The notes beneath the pieces were generated by a model. That model saw nothing but the letters and a program-made list of their open reading frames with translations, had not been told where the DNA came from and did not search any database. Below are positions 25,082 through 34,402 of a stretch of DNA of 64,000 nt, piece by piece (the first letter of the stretch is position 1; each line of letters begins with the position of its first letter). The stretch is from JACRLW01 sp050181465 (GTDB taxonomy: Bacteria > Planctomycetota > UBA1135 > UBA2386). Position numbers and translations under genes: made by a program. The DNA is taken from contig JBFXDD010000007.1 of NCBI GenBank assembly GCA_050181465.1, positions 116,280-180,279 of the forward strand, read 5' to 3'.

Positions 25082-26662
25082 ATGGGCACGAACACATCGA
25101 GCTACGCGGAACGATCTGGCTACCTGCTCGCGATCGCCACCATGGTCGCAGGCCTTCTCTCGAGTCAGACTCACGGGCAGAGTTCCGGAGACTCGGTATT
25201 CGATCGCAGGGGCAAGAGCGGTGTGCCTTGGCGCGCCGAATCGCCACACGCTCTGCGAGTGGAATCCAAGGACGACACGCTCCGCTACGTGCGATTCCTC
25301 GATCTCACGTCCGAGGGACCTCGCTCCGAGACGATCCACTCGATTGCTTCCCCGCTGACCACCTGCAACTGCGCCGTGAGGCTGGATGCCCATCGGCAAG
25401 TGCTCTTCGCCGGCACTTCCGCGACGGGCACGGGCATGGTCGTTCTGGTTGCTGTGAACGAAGATGAGTTGCGCATCGTCGAGACTTTGACCCTCGAGGG
25501 TCGTGGGTGCGATTCCGTCGAGTACTCTGCCGAGTGGCAGAGGTTGTTCGTGGCGGACCCTATTCGGCAGGAGCTCTTGACCGCTCCCTGGCGACCGGAC
25601 CAGCCTTTGCCGCGCGAGTGGGAGGTGATCGCCGATGGCGAGCGTGTCCCAGCCCTTCGCCGATCGGCCCAGTTCAACATGCCGTCGGATGTGCGCGCTG
25701 CGAACGGAGCGCTCATTGTCGGTTATTGGCCGGGTCTCCCGGCCGGCTCCAGTGCTTGGGAACTGCGACCGGCTGCGGTCGGCGCCGGTCGGCAGTCATG
25801 GAGCATCGTGGAACGCCAGTCTCCGTTGCTGGGGGACCTGCGAGAGCAGGCCTTGGCAGTTCGGCTGCAGGTCCTCGAGAAGATCTCCGTCGATGGTCCG
25901 ATCGTGGTTGTCAGCAAGGTTGCCGGTCGGATCTCGCTCCAAGGTCCTCAGTTCGAGCAGGCATTGTCGATCGGCGACGTTGTTGCCGGCGAGCGCACGG
26001 AGCTTCGCCTGCCGCCGGGGCGTCGATTGACCGCGGGTGAGGAGTATTCACTGACGCTGCACGACGAGCAGCATCCTCGCCCGCAGCGCCTCTCGTTCGT
26101 CCCGCTGTGGCGCAGCGGTCATGCGCGGAGCGGAAGCGGTGTCGAGTTCCTCGAGCCGGATCTGATGGCGCGTTGGGCAACGCTGGGTTCTTGGCGCTTT
26201 GGTGCGCGCTGCCGCTACCGGGTGGAGTCGGCCGCGGAGCCGGATCACCCGCGGAGGGTCCTGGTGTTGGTTGCCAAGGTGCGATCGGGTGAATCGACGC
26301 CGGTCCACACTGCGTCGTCGTCGACGATTCTCGCCGCGGACCGCATCCTCGTACTTCCGGAGTCCGGCGTGAGCGCGGAACGACCGATCGGAACTGCAGC
26401 TGTGATTCCGCTGCCGGACGACTCCTTCGACGTCGGCGACGTCGTCGCGGTGCAGTTCCTGTGCTGGACGCCCTCGCAGCCGGAACGCGGCGTGGCAACC
26501 ACCGAGATCGTGGCGCTGCCGGTCAAGCCTGGTGTCCCGAGTTCACGAGTCGACTCGCAGTTGCGCGAGGCCGCGGAGCGCACGTGGCGCGAGTCCGGCA
26601 TCGTGACCCGAGCCGGGGTGCAGAATCTGCTCGTGGAGATCCGTCGCGCGCTCGAGCGCTGA
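25082..26662 (+). CDS. Secreted protein of unknown function
   Basis: The ATG at 25082 is preceded by AAGGA at 7 bp. The N-terminus (MGTNTSSYAERSGYLLAIATMVAGLLSSQTHGQ) contains a signal peptide. The 526-residue product is beta-rich. Early blocks such as 'LFAGTSATGTGMVVLVAVN' and 'QRLFVADPIRQELL' resemble propeller blades. The second half has repeats such as 'RTELRLPPGRRLTAGEEYSL' that look like immunoglobulin-like or regulatory beta-sandwich units. No enzyme motif or anchor is visible. I cannot assign a family. It is divergent from the sigma-factor fusion (118 bp between starts), so the two may share a control region. Confidence 0.6.
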   Translation: MGTNTSSYAERSGYLLAIATMVAGLLSSQTHGQSSGDSVFDRRGKSGVPWRAESPHALRVESKDDTLRYVRFLDLTSEGPRSETIHSIASPLTTCNCAVRLDAHRQVLFAGTSATGTGMVVLVAVNEDELRIVETLTLEGRGCDSVEYSAEWQRLFVADPIRQELLTAPWRPDQPLPREWEVIADGERVPALRRSAQFNMPSDVRAANGALIVGYWPGLPAGSSAWELRPAAVGAGRQSWSIVERQSPLLGDLREQALAVRLQVLEKISVDGPIVVVSKVAGRISLQGPQFEQALSIGDVVAGERTELRLPPGRRLTAGEEYSLTLHDEQHPRPQRLSFVPLWRSGHARSGSGVEFLEPDLMARWATLGSWRFGARCRYRVESAAEPDHPRRVLVLVAKVRSGESTPVHTASSSTILAADRILVLPESGVSAERPIGTAAVIPLPDDSFDVGDVVAVQFLCWTPSQPERGVATTEIVALPVKPGVPSSRVDSQLREAAERTWRESGIVTRAGVQNLLVEIRRALER

Positions 26663-26671
26663 TCCGCAGCC

Positions 26672-27955
26672 TCAGAAGGTCTTCGTCACGCGCAGGCTGA
26701 ACGCGTGGCCGCCGTCCTCACCGTCGCGCACGACATCGAAGTCGTAGGCGTAGCCCAGTTGCAGGCGCGACTGGCCGAGGAAGCCGGACGTCAACAAGAG
26801 GTGAACGGCCTCGAAGGTGTCGTCGCGGCGCACACGGACGGCACCTTCCTGACGATCGCGGTCGAGAACCCCGAAGGTGGCTCCCGCTTCGAGGTACGCA
26901 AAGAAGCTGAGTTCGTAGCGATAGCTGATCGAGGTGAGTGCGTACGAAGTCGGAAAGAACTCCTCGACGGCACTGCCGGGCAGAACGGGCCGTGCGATCG
27001 AGCCGACCTCTTCGCTGCGCGTGTCGGGGCCGCCGCCGATGCGAGGTGCGGAGAAGCGATCGATCCCGTCGCCGAAGCCGATGTGTGCCGTCGTGACGAG
27101 CCGATGTCGCTCGCTGTCGGTGAACGGTGACGGCGCTGCGAGCAGCGCGTATGCGGTGGCGAACGCGTAATCCCGGCCGCCCTTGCCGTCGTCGATGCCG
27201 CTGCCACCGGCCAGACCCCAAGACGACCAATCTTCGCGACGGCCGTATACGACATCGGCGCCGAAGGCGTGGCCCTCGTGTGCGCGCTCGATGAGGTTGC
27301 GGCGAACGGCGTCGTATCGCCAGCTCAGGCGCACCCGCGTTTCCAAGGTGCTGTCGGGCATGTCGAAGGCTGACGCCGTGCGATCGCCGCGACCGAAGTA
27401 GAGGTATCCCGGCTCGAGGAAGAGATCGAGCGCGTGCACGTTGTCGACCTCGCCGGGACCGATCGACTTGCGAAAACCGACTCCCGCGCGAGCGCGCACG
27501 AAGCCCCAGTGCAGTTCCTCGGCGCGGTCGAGTCGGCCGTCGATGAACTCGGCCGTCGCCCCCAGTGGGCTATACGAGGTGAAGCCGAGCGCCCACTCCG
27601 CGCTGGAGCCGGACTCGAACGGAGTGGCCCACTCGACGTCGTTGTAGATCCCACCGACCACGGCGCGCAGCCAGTGCGAGCCGTCGCGCGGGCGATCCCA
27701 GTAGTACAGGTACGGCAGCAACTGCGCGCTGTTGTCGCTCACGTCGGGCGTGAAGTGAACGGTCGCATCGATCGCGAGCACCGTGCTGCGATCACGCTCG
27801 GCCAGCTCGAAGGGTTCGCCGAACAGCGTGGACTTCACCGCCTCGCCCGCGCGCGGGGTGCGATAAGGGGCGGTCTCCTGTGCGGCGACGGTCATCGAGA
27901 GGCACGCGCCGAGGAGGATCGGGAGTCGACTGCGGTGACGGTGAAGGACGCTCAC
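26672..27955 (-). CDS. Outer-membrane beta-barrel-like protein
   Basis: The product of 427 residues starts at a GTG, with a signal peptide (MSVLHRHRSRLPILLGACLSMTVAAQ). It contains many amphipathic strands with alternating aromatic/small residues (HWLRAVVGGIYNDVEW, ELSFFAYLEAGATFGVLDRD, SRLQLGYAYDFDVVRD) and ends FSLRVTKTF, a C-terminal Phe typical of outer-membrane barrels recognised by BamA. The barrel assignment is an inference from strand pattern and the terminal residue. The gene is convergent with 25082-26662 (9 bp between stops). Ligand unknown. Confidence 0.65.
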   Translation of the reverse strand: MSVLHRHRSRLPILLGACLSMTVAAQETAPYRTPRAGEAVKSTLFGEPFELAERDRSTVLAIDATVHFTPDVSDNSAQLLPYLYYWDRPRDGSHWLRAVVGGIYNDVEWATPFESGSSAEWALGFTSYSPLGATAEFIDGRLDRAEELHWGFVRARAGVGFRKSIGPGEVDNVHALDLFLEPGYLYFGRGDRTASAFDMPDSTLETRVRLSWRYDAVRRNLIERAHEGHAFGADVVYGRREDWSSWGLAGGSGIDDGKGGRDYAFATAYALLAAPSPFTDSERHRLVTTAHIGFGDGIDRFSAPRIGGGPDTRSEEVGSIARPVLPGSAVEEFFPTSYALTSISYRYELSFFAYLEAGATFGVLDRDRQEGAVRVRRDDTFEAVHLLLTSGFLGQSRLQLGYAYDFDVVRDGEDGGHAFSLRVTKTF

Positions 27956-28069
27956 GCGCGCATCATGTCCGGTGTGGTGGGGTGGGCCAACGTGCGCCGA
28001 GGGATTCTCCAGGGTGCCAGGTTGTCGCCGGCGTGCTGGAGTGGTCCCTCGGCTACCGTTCCGATCGGC

Positions 28070-30388
28070 TCACAGAATCGTGAAGTCGATGGTGTCCGAC
28101 AGCGACACCGCGCCGAAGCACGAGCCGTGCACTGCACTGAACGCCTGACAGGCGAGCGACACGCCGACCAGGCTGACCTCCGGCGGAACGAACAGCGTGG
28201 CGGGATTGGCGAGGATCGCGCCGTCGGCACCGAGCACGCAGCCGCCGCAGGTCGGCACCGGAGTCGCGATCGGGAAGCCGAGGAGGAAGCCCGTGAGGGG
28301 GCCGGAGTCGCTCTGGTCGAAGGTGATCGATCGGCCGAGCGCGGGCAGGTCGGTCATGGTGATGCCCAGGCCGTGACAGCCGGTCGCGCGCAGGGTCGGC
28401 AGGGGGCCAACAGAGCGCGCTTCGTAGATGCCTGCCCGCACTTCGTACGCGGTCGGCGACACGCGGTGGAATGCGATGCAGTGCTGCAACGTGCTGCCGC
28501 CGCCACTCCAAGTCGACGCGATCGCCGGGAGCGACTCGTAGTCGGTCGTCGTCGCGACGCCGACGCGGCTCTCGTGGGCGACGAGCTGGTTCGAGGTCGG
28601 GTCGTAGGCGATCGTCGATGCTCGGACGTCGAAGTCACTTCCGGTGCCGCTCCACTGTTCGCCGTAGGCCACTGCGAAGCGCACGCCGTCGCTGTCGATC
28701 GTCGGGTAGTGCTGGATCCAGTTCGCCGCCGCGCCGGCACCTTCGAGCACTTGCAGATTCGACGTGGTGAGCAGGGTGCCGGCATCGTCGAGGACCGCGA
28801 CCAGGATGTCGCTGGACGTCGTCGGTTCGAGGCGTTCGAAGGCGACCGCGTGGCGACGACGGCCACCGAGGATCTCGGTCGGCGAACTCACTGTCGGCGA
28901 GCGTTCGTCGCGCGACGAGGACGCGATGGGGAAGTTGGAGGCGCCGATCAGTTGCCCGTTCGGAGCGACCAGCGATCCGCGGATGTCCTCGTCGTTCGGC
29001 CCGAAGGTCCGCTGATAGACCACCGGCCAATACTGACCGCCCGGACCGGCCACGATCGAGTAGCCGTTGCTCTTGGCGATGCGCGGTCGACTCTCGTAGC
29101 CACCGCCGAGATCGATCGCCGTCGGCAGGAAGCTCGCCAGCGTTCCGAATGGCGAAACCTGTCGCATCAGGATGTCGTGATCGGTGGGTGAGTAATCTCG
29201 CTCCCAGACGACGGTGAACCACGTCGTGCCCACCTCCGAAGGATCGCCGCCCACGTCCGGCTTGAAACAGCTACCGCTGAACGAGCCCGCCGTGCCGGCT
29301 TGTTCGATCACGAGCGGCGCACCGAGGCCGCCGCTTGCCATCCACAACCGACCACCGATCCAGCGCGGGTTGGCGAGTGCGTTCGAGCACTCGGCGACCA
29401 CGAGGAAGCTGTCGGTCGCGCCGTTGTTTGCCACGCGCGGATAAGCCCAGGATTCGGAAGTGAAGTCGATCGGGAATGGGACGCCGATCGCCTGCTGATT
29501 CAGGTCCAGTCGTTGTGCCCAGATATCCGCGTCGGTGGCGCTGTAGAGGAACTGCCAGACGAGCAGGAACTCTTGGGTCGTGTAATCGAAGGCGACGTCA
29601 GCAAAGCCGGTGAAGTTGCCGCCGGTGGCGATCAGGAGCGTGCTGGCGAGCGGATCGACGGTGAGCGGGAGTTCCGCGGTGGCGACGAACGCCTCGGGAA
29701 CGCGCAGTTCGATTCGGCCTTCGACCAGTTCGAGGTCGAGGGGGCAGGCGTGTCCGCGCGCATCGAACGCGACCGCCTCGCTGTATCGCACGCCGCCGGC
29801 AGCGCTCTCGAACACGATCGACGAGGCGTCCTTGCGGGCAGACAGATCGGACGACCACTCGATCGTCAATCGCAGTTCTCGACGCGAAGGGAGGGTCGCG
29901 AAGACCCACGATTGTTCGACGCCGCGCTCGGAAAGGTCGATGCTCTCCGTGCAGGGGCCGCGTTCCGCGCGCCAGGTTCTTCCCTCGGCTCGGAGCCGTC
30001 CTGCGGGCACGGGCACATCGCTCTCACCGAAAGCGACGTTGGTCAGTTCGAAGCGAACCGGCAGATTGCGCGGCTGCTCGCTGCCGAGCGCGGGCACGAA
30101 CTCGAGGGCTGTGCCGTCGAAGCTCGCTTTCCAGTCGGGACCGAGCCCGTGTCCGACACCGTCGATCACGTCGGTCCAGACGCTGCTCGGTCGCGCGGGC
30201 ACGGCGGGCAGCGATTCGCCGCTGCGCTGCGTCGCGCTCGGTAACACGACGCCGGGCTTGCCGGCGAGCGCGAGTGTGGCGCGCGGTTGTGGGGCGTCGA
30301 TGGACTTGGCCGTTGGGGTGGAATGAGGATCCTGCGCGACCGCGAGTGCGGTCAGGCCCAGGACGAAGGACGGGAAGAGGGTGTTCAT
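28070..30388 (-). CDS. Large secreted protein with planctomycete-type beta-rich end domain
   Basis: The ATG at 30388 gives a signal peptide (MNTLFPSFVLGLTALAVAQ). The 772-residue product has a beta-rich N-terminal part with 'ELPLTVDPLAST', a phrase common where bacterial secreted repeats begin. A central region has repeats with W and Y such as 'YTTQEFLLVWQFLYS', 'TTWFTVVWERDYSPTDHDIL' and 'YWPVVYQRTFGPNDEDI', similar to blades describing 'DxDIxxQ' motifs. The last ~110 residues are a Cys-containing end domain (ATGCHGLGITMTDLPALG... to DTIDFTIL) related in style to those at the N-terminus of 42068-44011 and the C-terminus of 12139-13467. It is probably extracellular or surface associated. Function unknown. 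Confidence 0.65.
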   Translation of the reverse strand: MNTLFPSFVLGLTALAVAQDPHSTPTAKSIDAPQPRATLALAGKPGVVLPSATQRSGESLPAVPARPSSVWTDVIDGVGHGLGPDWKASFDGTALEFVPALGSEQPRNLPVRFELTNVAFGESDVPVPAGRLRAEGRTWRAERGPCTESIDLSERGVEQSWVFATLPSRRELRLTIEWSSDLSARKDASSIVFESAAGGVRYSEAVAFDARGHACPLDLELVEGRIELRVPEAFVATAELPLTVDPLASTLLIATGGNFTGFADVAFDYTTQEFLLVWQFLYSATDADIWAQRLDLNQQAIGVPFPIDFTSESWAYPRVANNGATDSFLVVAECSNALANPRWIGGRLWMASGGLGAPLVIEQAGTAGSFSGSCFKPDVGGDPSEVGTTWFTVVWERDYSPTDHDILMRQVSPFGTLASFLPTAIDLGGGYESRPRIAKSNGYSIVAGPGGQYWPVVYQRTFGPNDEDIRGSLVAPNGQLIGASNFPIASSSRDERSPTVSSPTEILGGRRRHAVAFERLEPTTSSDILVAVLDDAGTLLTTSNLQVLEGAGAAANWIQHYPTIDSDGVRFAVAYGEQWSGTGSDFDVRASTIAYDPTSNQLVAHESRVGVATTTDYESLPAIASTWSGGGSTLQHCIAFHRVSPTAYEVRAGIYEARSVGPLPTLRATGCHGLGITMTDLPALGRSITFDQSDSGPLTGFLLGFPIATPVPTCGGCVLGADGAILANPATLFVPPEVSLVGVSLACQAFSAVHGSCFGAVSLSDTIDFTIL

Positions 30389-30954
30389 CGGGGTGTCTCG
30401 GACCGGCGCGAATGCCCGGTAGTCGCAACAGGCCCGTCGCGGAGACCCGCGTAACGCGGCGGGTCGGACTTTCTTGGTCAGGGTCGCTGTCCGGCCCGTG
30501 TGCCCGGCGATCGAGCGCTGGCTTTCGCGCCGCGGCCGCCTCGCTCTCCAGCCTTGCCTCGGCCCAAGCACCTCACCACCTCTCGTGCTATCGACGAGTT
30601 GGAGTATCGATCGCGGCCGATCAGCCTCGCGCTTGCATCGGCTCCTGGCGCACCTCAATCGATCGCGACTGCCGCAGGCGACGAGCTGACAGCGCGCCTC
30701 CGGACGGTGGTGATCGATGGCGTTGCGCTCGGCTCGGGTAGGGAAGTGCCGCGGATCGAGTGCCAACATCTTGGGGGTGAACCGCATCGCCGTGGTGCCC
30801 GGCGACCACGGCATGGACCGGATCACGTACTTGCACTTGAAACTCTCTCTCTCTCTCTCTCTCTACCGTGACAACAGTCTGCGTCGCTTGACCTGGCAAA
30901 AGGGTGCCGGGATCACTGCGGCGACCGGTCGACTCTCGGGTCTGAGGACTTTGT
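30389..30954. other. Intergenic region, 566 bp, no gene seen
   Basis: No convincing protein or RNA gene is seen between two divergent genes. The only structure is a CT dinucleotide tract (listed separately). The downstream gene's Shine-Dalgarno (GAGGA at 30944-30948) lies at the end. Promoters for both neighbours should be here, but I cannot point to them. Confidence 0.5.
30843..30864. repeat. (CT)11 dinucleotide microsatellite
   Basis: Eleven perfect CT units lie about 90 bp upstream of the start of the Cys-rich secreted protein gene at 30955. Dinucleotide tracts of this length slip easily; in a promoter region they could change spacing. The tract is outside any gene I can support. Confidence 0.95.
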
Positions 30955-31530
30955 ATGCGACATGAGTTGTTTGTGGCCTTCCTTGTTCTGCTTCTGGCCG
31001 CTTCGGGAACTGCGCAGGGCGGCATTCCTGCACCGATCAACGAGTGTCTCGAAGTTGGCTGCATTCCCCGCATGAGACTGCTGGCGCCGCCGACACCTGG
31101 TCTCGACCTCTCGTTCGTGCAGGAGCCCGGCTCGTACTCCGGAACCTGCTACTGCGCCTCGGGAGACTGCGAACTCTTCGAAGACTGCTTCGTGATCGTG
31201 ACGATCATCGTGCAATCAGCACCAGTGTTCACCGACCGATTGGATCTCCACCTCTCGCAAGGCGTTGCGGGAACCTCGAGCTATCGAGTGAAGCCCGCAC
31301 ACGGATTCAAGTGCGTTCCACCGCCTACACCGGGGAACCCGGTGGCGGGCACCACCAACGCGATCCGCTTCTGTGCGACAGGTACCGAGGAGCCGGGTGA
31401 CGGCTTCCCTTGGCTGGGGTCACTGTCTGGCTTTCCTGGAACCGACTGCTCGCCTGGCGTCGAACCCACCTGGACGCATCACTTCTGGGTCGAATGTCCC
31501 AGTTGCGACGACTTCCATTCGTCATGCTGA
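30955..31530 (+). CDS. Small secreted Cys-rich protein
   Basis: The ATG at 30955 has a GAGGA Shine-Dalgarno 6 bp upstream. The signal peptide is MRHELFVAFLVLLLAASGTAQ. The mature ~170 residues contain 12 Cys in the pattern NE-C-LEVG-C, T-C-Y-C-ASGD-C-ELFED-C, then K-C, F-C, TD-C and E-C-PS-C-DDFHSS-C. An even number and paired spacing suggest six disulfides in an exported protein. I do not recognise a domain. It overlaps the next gene by 7 bp, so the pair is co-expressed. A second 12-Cys secreted protein is at 58301-58759, but the two do not obviously align. Confidence 0.7.
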   Translation: MRHELFVAFLVLLLAASGTAQGGIPAPINECLEVGCIPRMRLLAPPTPGLDLSFVQEPGSYSGTCYCASGDCELFEDCFVIVTIIVQSAPVFTDRLDLHLSQGVAGTSSYRVKPAHGFKCVPPPTPGNPVAGTTNAIRFCATGTEEPGDGFPWLGSLSGFPGTDCSPGVEPTWTHHFWVECPSCDDFHSSC

Positions 31531-32477
31531 GGCTCGCTTCGATCCGTGATGCTCGGCGACCCGCGTTGATCCTGGTCGTGGTCCTTGGCATCACGGCGAT
31601 TCTCGCGTGGCAACTTCGGTTGCAGAGCGATCTCGGCGCGCCGCGAGAGGAGTCGCTCGCGGTCGACACACCACGACCACCCTCGATCGCGAACAACGAG
31701 GATGAAGCTGCATTCGATCGGATCCTCGTCTCCATGCCCTTGGATCGCGTCGCCGAATTGTTGAGAGCGGCCGAGAACTCCCCAACCGGTGACGCAGTGC
31801 CCGGCTGGGGGGACATCCCGCGGGAGGAGTGCATCGGGTTCCGCAGGATCTTTGTTCCGCATCCGCTCAACTACTCGGCGCGAACCTTGGCGCGCACCTG
31901 CGACCTGAACCCCGACGACGTCCCGTTGACGAGCGAGCAGATGGCCGAACTCGAAGCGCTCTTCGAGTGCTTTCTGCCGCCGTTTCGGGAGGCGGATGAT
32001 CTGTTGATGCGAGTCCGCAGCGCCGAAGTCGACGCGGCCCTCGCTGCGGGCAGGGCTCGGCACATGGGTGAACTGCCGACCGCGACTGCTGACGAGCGCG
32101 ATCGAGTGGAGCGATCGGTGGAGGCAATGATGGTCCGAGAGACCGAGCGTCTGAAGGCGATGGGGTTGCCCTACGACGCCGAGTGGGTTCGCCGCACGCT
32201 ACGAGAGCCATGGGCCCGGCGATTGGACGCCGACGGGTCCAACCGCTGGAGCATGACCGTCTTGCGAGATGGGGATGCGCACATCGTGTCCATAGATGCG
32301 ATGCCGCGATCCCGAGTAGTCTGGGACCTCAAACTACACATCTCTCACACCTTCGCACGTTCGATCGTCAGTTGGTTCGAACACCGTGGCTTCCTAGATG
32401 CGACGCGCGCCGCTCCGGTCGAGGCTGAGATCGATCGCGTGTATCGCCTCGCACGGAGACAGCTCGGGTTGGAGTAG
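31524..32477 (+). CDS. Membrane-anchored protein of unknown function
   Basis: The start at 31524 (ATG overlapping the previous stop) gives MLRLASIRDARRPALILVVVLGITAILAWQLRL, a basic N-terminus and one transmembrane helix. The remaining ~280 residues are periplasmic and mostly helical and charged, with an EALFECFLPPFREADDLL block. No family is recognised. An upstream in-frame ATG at 31494 would only lengthen the N-terminus. It forms a two-gene unit with the 12-Cys secreted protein, and its end borders a decayed region, so it lies at the edge of the accessory zone. Confidence 0.55.
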   Translation: MLRLASIRDARRPALILVVVLGITAILAWQLRLQSDLGAPREESLAVDTPRPPSIANNEDEAAFDRILVSMPLDRVAELLRAAENSPTGDAVPGWGDIPREECIGFRRIFVPHPLNYSARTLARTCDLNPDDVPLTSEQMAELEALFECFLPPFREADDLLMRVRSAEVDAALAAGRARHMGELPTATADERDRVERSVEAMMVRETERLKAMGLPYDAEWVRRTLREPWARRLDADGSNRWSMTVLRDGDAHIVSIDAMPRSRVVWDLKLHISHTFARSIVSWFEHRGFLDATRAAPVEAEIDRVYRLARRQLGLE

Positions 32478-32659
32478 GCCGCCATGGTGTGACTGCGGAG
32501 TCACTCGTCGCATCCGCGCCTTCGATTCCGGGGTGGGTTGGTCGACGCCTGCGAGGCGCGGTCGTGGGCGAGCCGTCGATGGGTCGGAGTCGTCCCGAGT
32601 CGCCATGACGAAACTGCGGTGCAAGGTCGCCATTGGGATGGATGCAGAGGACAACGTCG

Positions 32660-32967
32660 TTGCCGTCGATCGCGAGTCGATTCCGCGTCGGCATCATCCC
32701 TTGCGCGAGACGCGTATTGACAAGTCCGTTCGGCGGTCTGCGCGGGGTGCTGCGCTCGGCAAGCAGGGACGAGTCGCGACCTTTGCAGCACCTTCGCGAC
32801 CTACCTGCTGGAGCACCGCCCAACATCTGCATCGCGCGAGATCTGCTCGGCCACCCGGATGTCTCCACGACCGCGATCCACGCCCACGTGCTGAACCGCG
32901 GGCCGACGGGAGTTCGCAGTCCGTCGGACCGAGTGCCAAGACTCGTGGGTATCGGTCCTCGACGACG
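32660..32967 (+). pseudogene. Remnant of an integron-integrase-like tyrosine recombinase (C-terminal part)
   Basis: Three frames joined by frameshifts spell the end of an IntI-type recombinase. The first is PRRHHPLRETRIDKSVRRSA (about 32675-32745). Then STFATYLLEHRP appears in another frame near 32787. Then IARDLLGHPDVSTTAIHAHV plus LNRGPTGVRSPSDRV runs to about 32940. IntI proteins end in HTH(V)LNRGGxGVRSPLD after the LLGHxDVSTTMIYTHV block. Here the catalytic Tyr of 'IYTH' is His. At least two frameshifts and the lost tyrosine show a dead gene. The 5' two thirds are not recognisable. Confidence 0.75.
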
Positions 32968-33633
32968 AGTCGCTCGAAGTGATCGCGCGACACCGCTCAC
33001 CCCGGGTGCGCTTCGAAGTCGGGAGCATCTGCAGGGCCGGCGACGGTCATGTCGCTGGCGGCGGACCGGCTGCCGGCTTGCGTGACACCCCCGACACTGC
33101 CGCCGAGGTGCACGAGTACGACTCTGGGTTCCGCTGGCTGCGTGATGTGTGCCTCCCTTTGATCGGGCCGCATTCAGGCCGTTGAGTTCGCGTATGGCCG
33201 GGGGGCATGCTGCCGCTCGGCTGGCATCGGGCCCACACTGGTCAGCATCTGGGCGGCGTGAACGTGCAGCCGTCGAGACTGCTCTGGCAGATCGAGTGAC
33301 GTTGCTTGGCTCCGCTGCTCGAGTGGTAGCGCGCGGAACCGCTCTCCGACGAGTTGGCGTCCCGTGCGCGGGAGGGAAGGCGCAGTCGGCCGCTTGGGAT
33401 GCACCGACCACTCCACGTGGATTCGAACGCCTCGGCTTGCCGACCTTGGCGACTGCACGGCAGAGCCCCCTCCGATCGCGTTGCAGCGTCGTGCTGGGAA
33501 GAGAAGATCTGGCCGGCAAGCCGGTCGTGGTCGTGAAGGGTTCCGGTCAAGGGGCGACTCGCATCGACTGGCCGATCGATCCCAAGTGTCCGCGAAGGCT
33601 TCGCGATCGGGGTGGTTCGCGACCACGCCGCAC
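32968..33633. other. Decayed intergenic region, no gene supported
   Basis: Short open frames exist on both strands but none has a recognisable domain, Shine-Dalgarno or signal peptide. Together with the integrase remnant just upstream it reads as eroded accessory DNA. Bases 32478-32659, before the remnant, also show nothing clear. Confidence 0.5.
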
Positions 33634-34218
33634 TCAGCGTGGGGCGATCTCGCGTTCGAGCGCTCGGATCACCGTCGCCAGATCGCCGTGAACCAGCAAC
33701 CGTCCGTCACGGTCGAGTAGCACCGTGCCCCAGTGTGACCCATACCGCGTTTGAGTTGTTCCCGTGTCGTCCGACAACAACGGGAACATGGTCTCGACCA
33801 GCGGCTCTGGCGGCTTTGGCGGCGGGAAGAGGCGATCGAACTCCGGGTTCGGGGTGCGCGGTGGCAGGTCGGCGAGCCAGTCGCGCGTCGACCCGAACAG
33901 CACGACACCGAAAGCCGCGCGTGACGGATGGCGTGCCAAGGCGGCGAGGGCTTCGCGCGAGGCTTGGTCCAAGCGGGGAGGATTGCCGTACTCGTCGAAG
34001 TGGATCAGCAGCGGCTTGCCGCGGAACTCGCCGAGTGCCGCCTTCTCGAGTGGGAGATTGCGTGCGGCGGTCACGTGCCAATCCGGAAGCAACTCGCCGA
34101 CGAGATCGAAAGCCGGCAGCGGCACGCTGACATTGCCGAGCTCGAAGACCGCGCTGGTGTCGTCGAGTTGGACGGTTCGCGGGAGTGCCACGCCGCGCCC
34201 AGCGCCGGCGATCACCTC
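33634..34218 (-). pseudogene. 3' part of a secreted redoxin-like gene, split by repeat B
   Basis: The minus-strand frame ends at 33634 and encodes about 193 residues: VALPRTVQLDDTSAVFELG, 'GEFRGKPLLIHFDEYGNPP', 'AFGVVLFGSTRDWLADLPP' and 'YGSHWGTVLLDRDGRLLVHG'. This fits a thioredoxin/redoxin-like fold without the active-site Cys pair. It has no credible start: the only early start codon is a GTG inside AGGAGGTGATC right at the repeat junction. Across copy B the frame continues exactly from the upstream piece (LPPGR | stop | EVIAGAGRGVALP), as expected for one gene with a regulatory domain followed by a redoxin-like domain. It is most likely a single ancestral gene interrupted by insertion. 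Confidence 0.65.
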
Positions 34219-34402
34219 CTAGCCCGGATTATGCGTGAACGTCGTCGCGAGATCGCCGCAGGTCGATGTCCGGCAAGGAGCTACGACGGTCGACGACCGA
34301 AGCGTAGCTGTAGCTACGCTGCCAGGGAGGAGCCGTCGTAGCGACGCCGCTGGGCGCGACTTGCGGCGATCGCAGCAGACGTTCACGCATAATCCGGGCT
34401 AG
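34219..34402. repeat. 176-bp palindromic element, copy B
   Basis: The core is 34223-34398 between two CTAG tetranucleotides. The terminal inverted repeats are perfect over 21 bp (34223-34243 and 34378-34398). Inside are two nested perfect stems: GCTACGACGG/CCGTCGTAGC (34280-34289 with 34333-34342) and AGCGTAGCT/AGCTACGCT (34301-34309 with 34312-34320, two-base loop). It lies within a gene, separating 34399-34929 from 33634-34218. CTAG is its own complement, so it may be a 4-bp target duplication or part of the inverted repeat. Size, termini and position point to a MITE. Confidence 0.88.

Noticed and set aside
32968..33633. Several open frames of 100-190 codons on both strands
   Set aside because: No recognisable domain, start signal or consistent codon pattern; the region looks like eroded DNA.
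34219..34402. Protein-coding potential inside the 176-bp element (for example basic peptides rich in Arg)
   Set aside because: Open frames through the repeats arise from GC-rich palindromes, run in both strands and differ between copies; no start or Shine-Dalgarno is shared.
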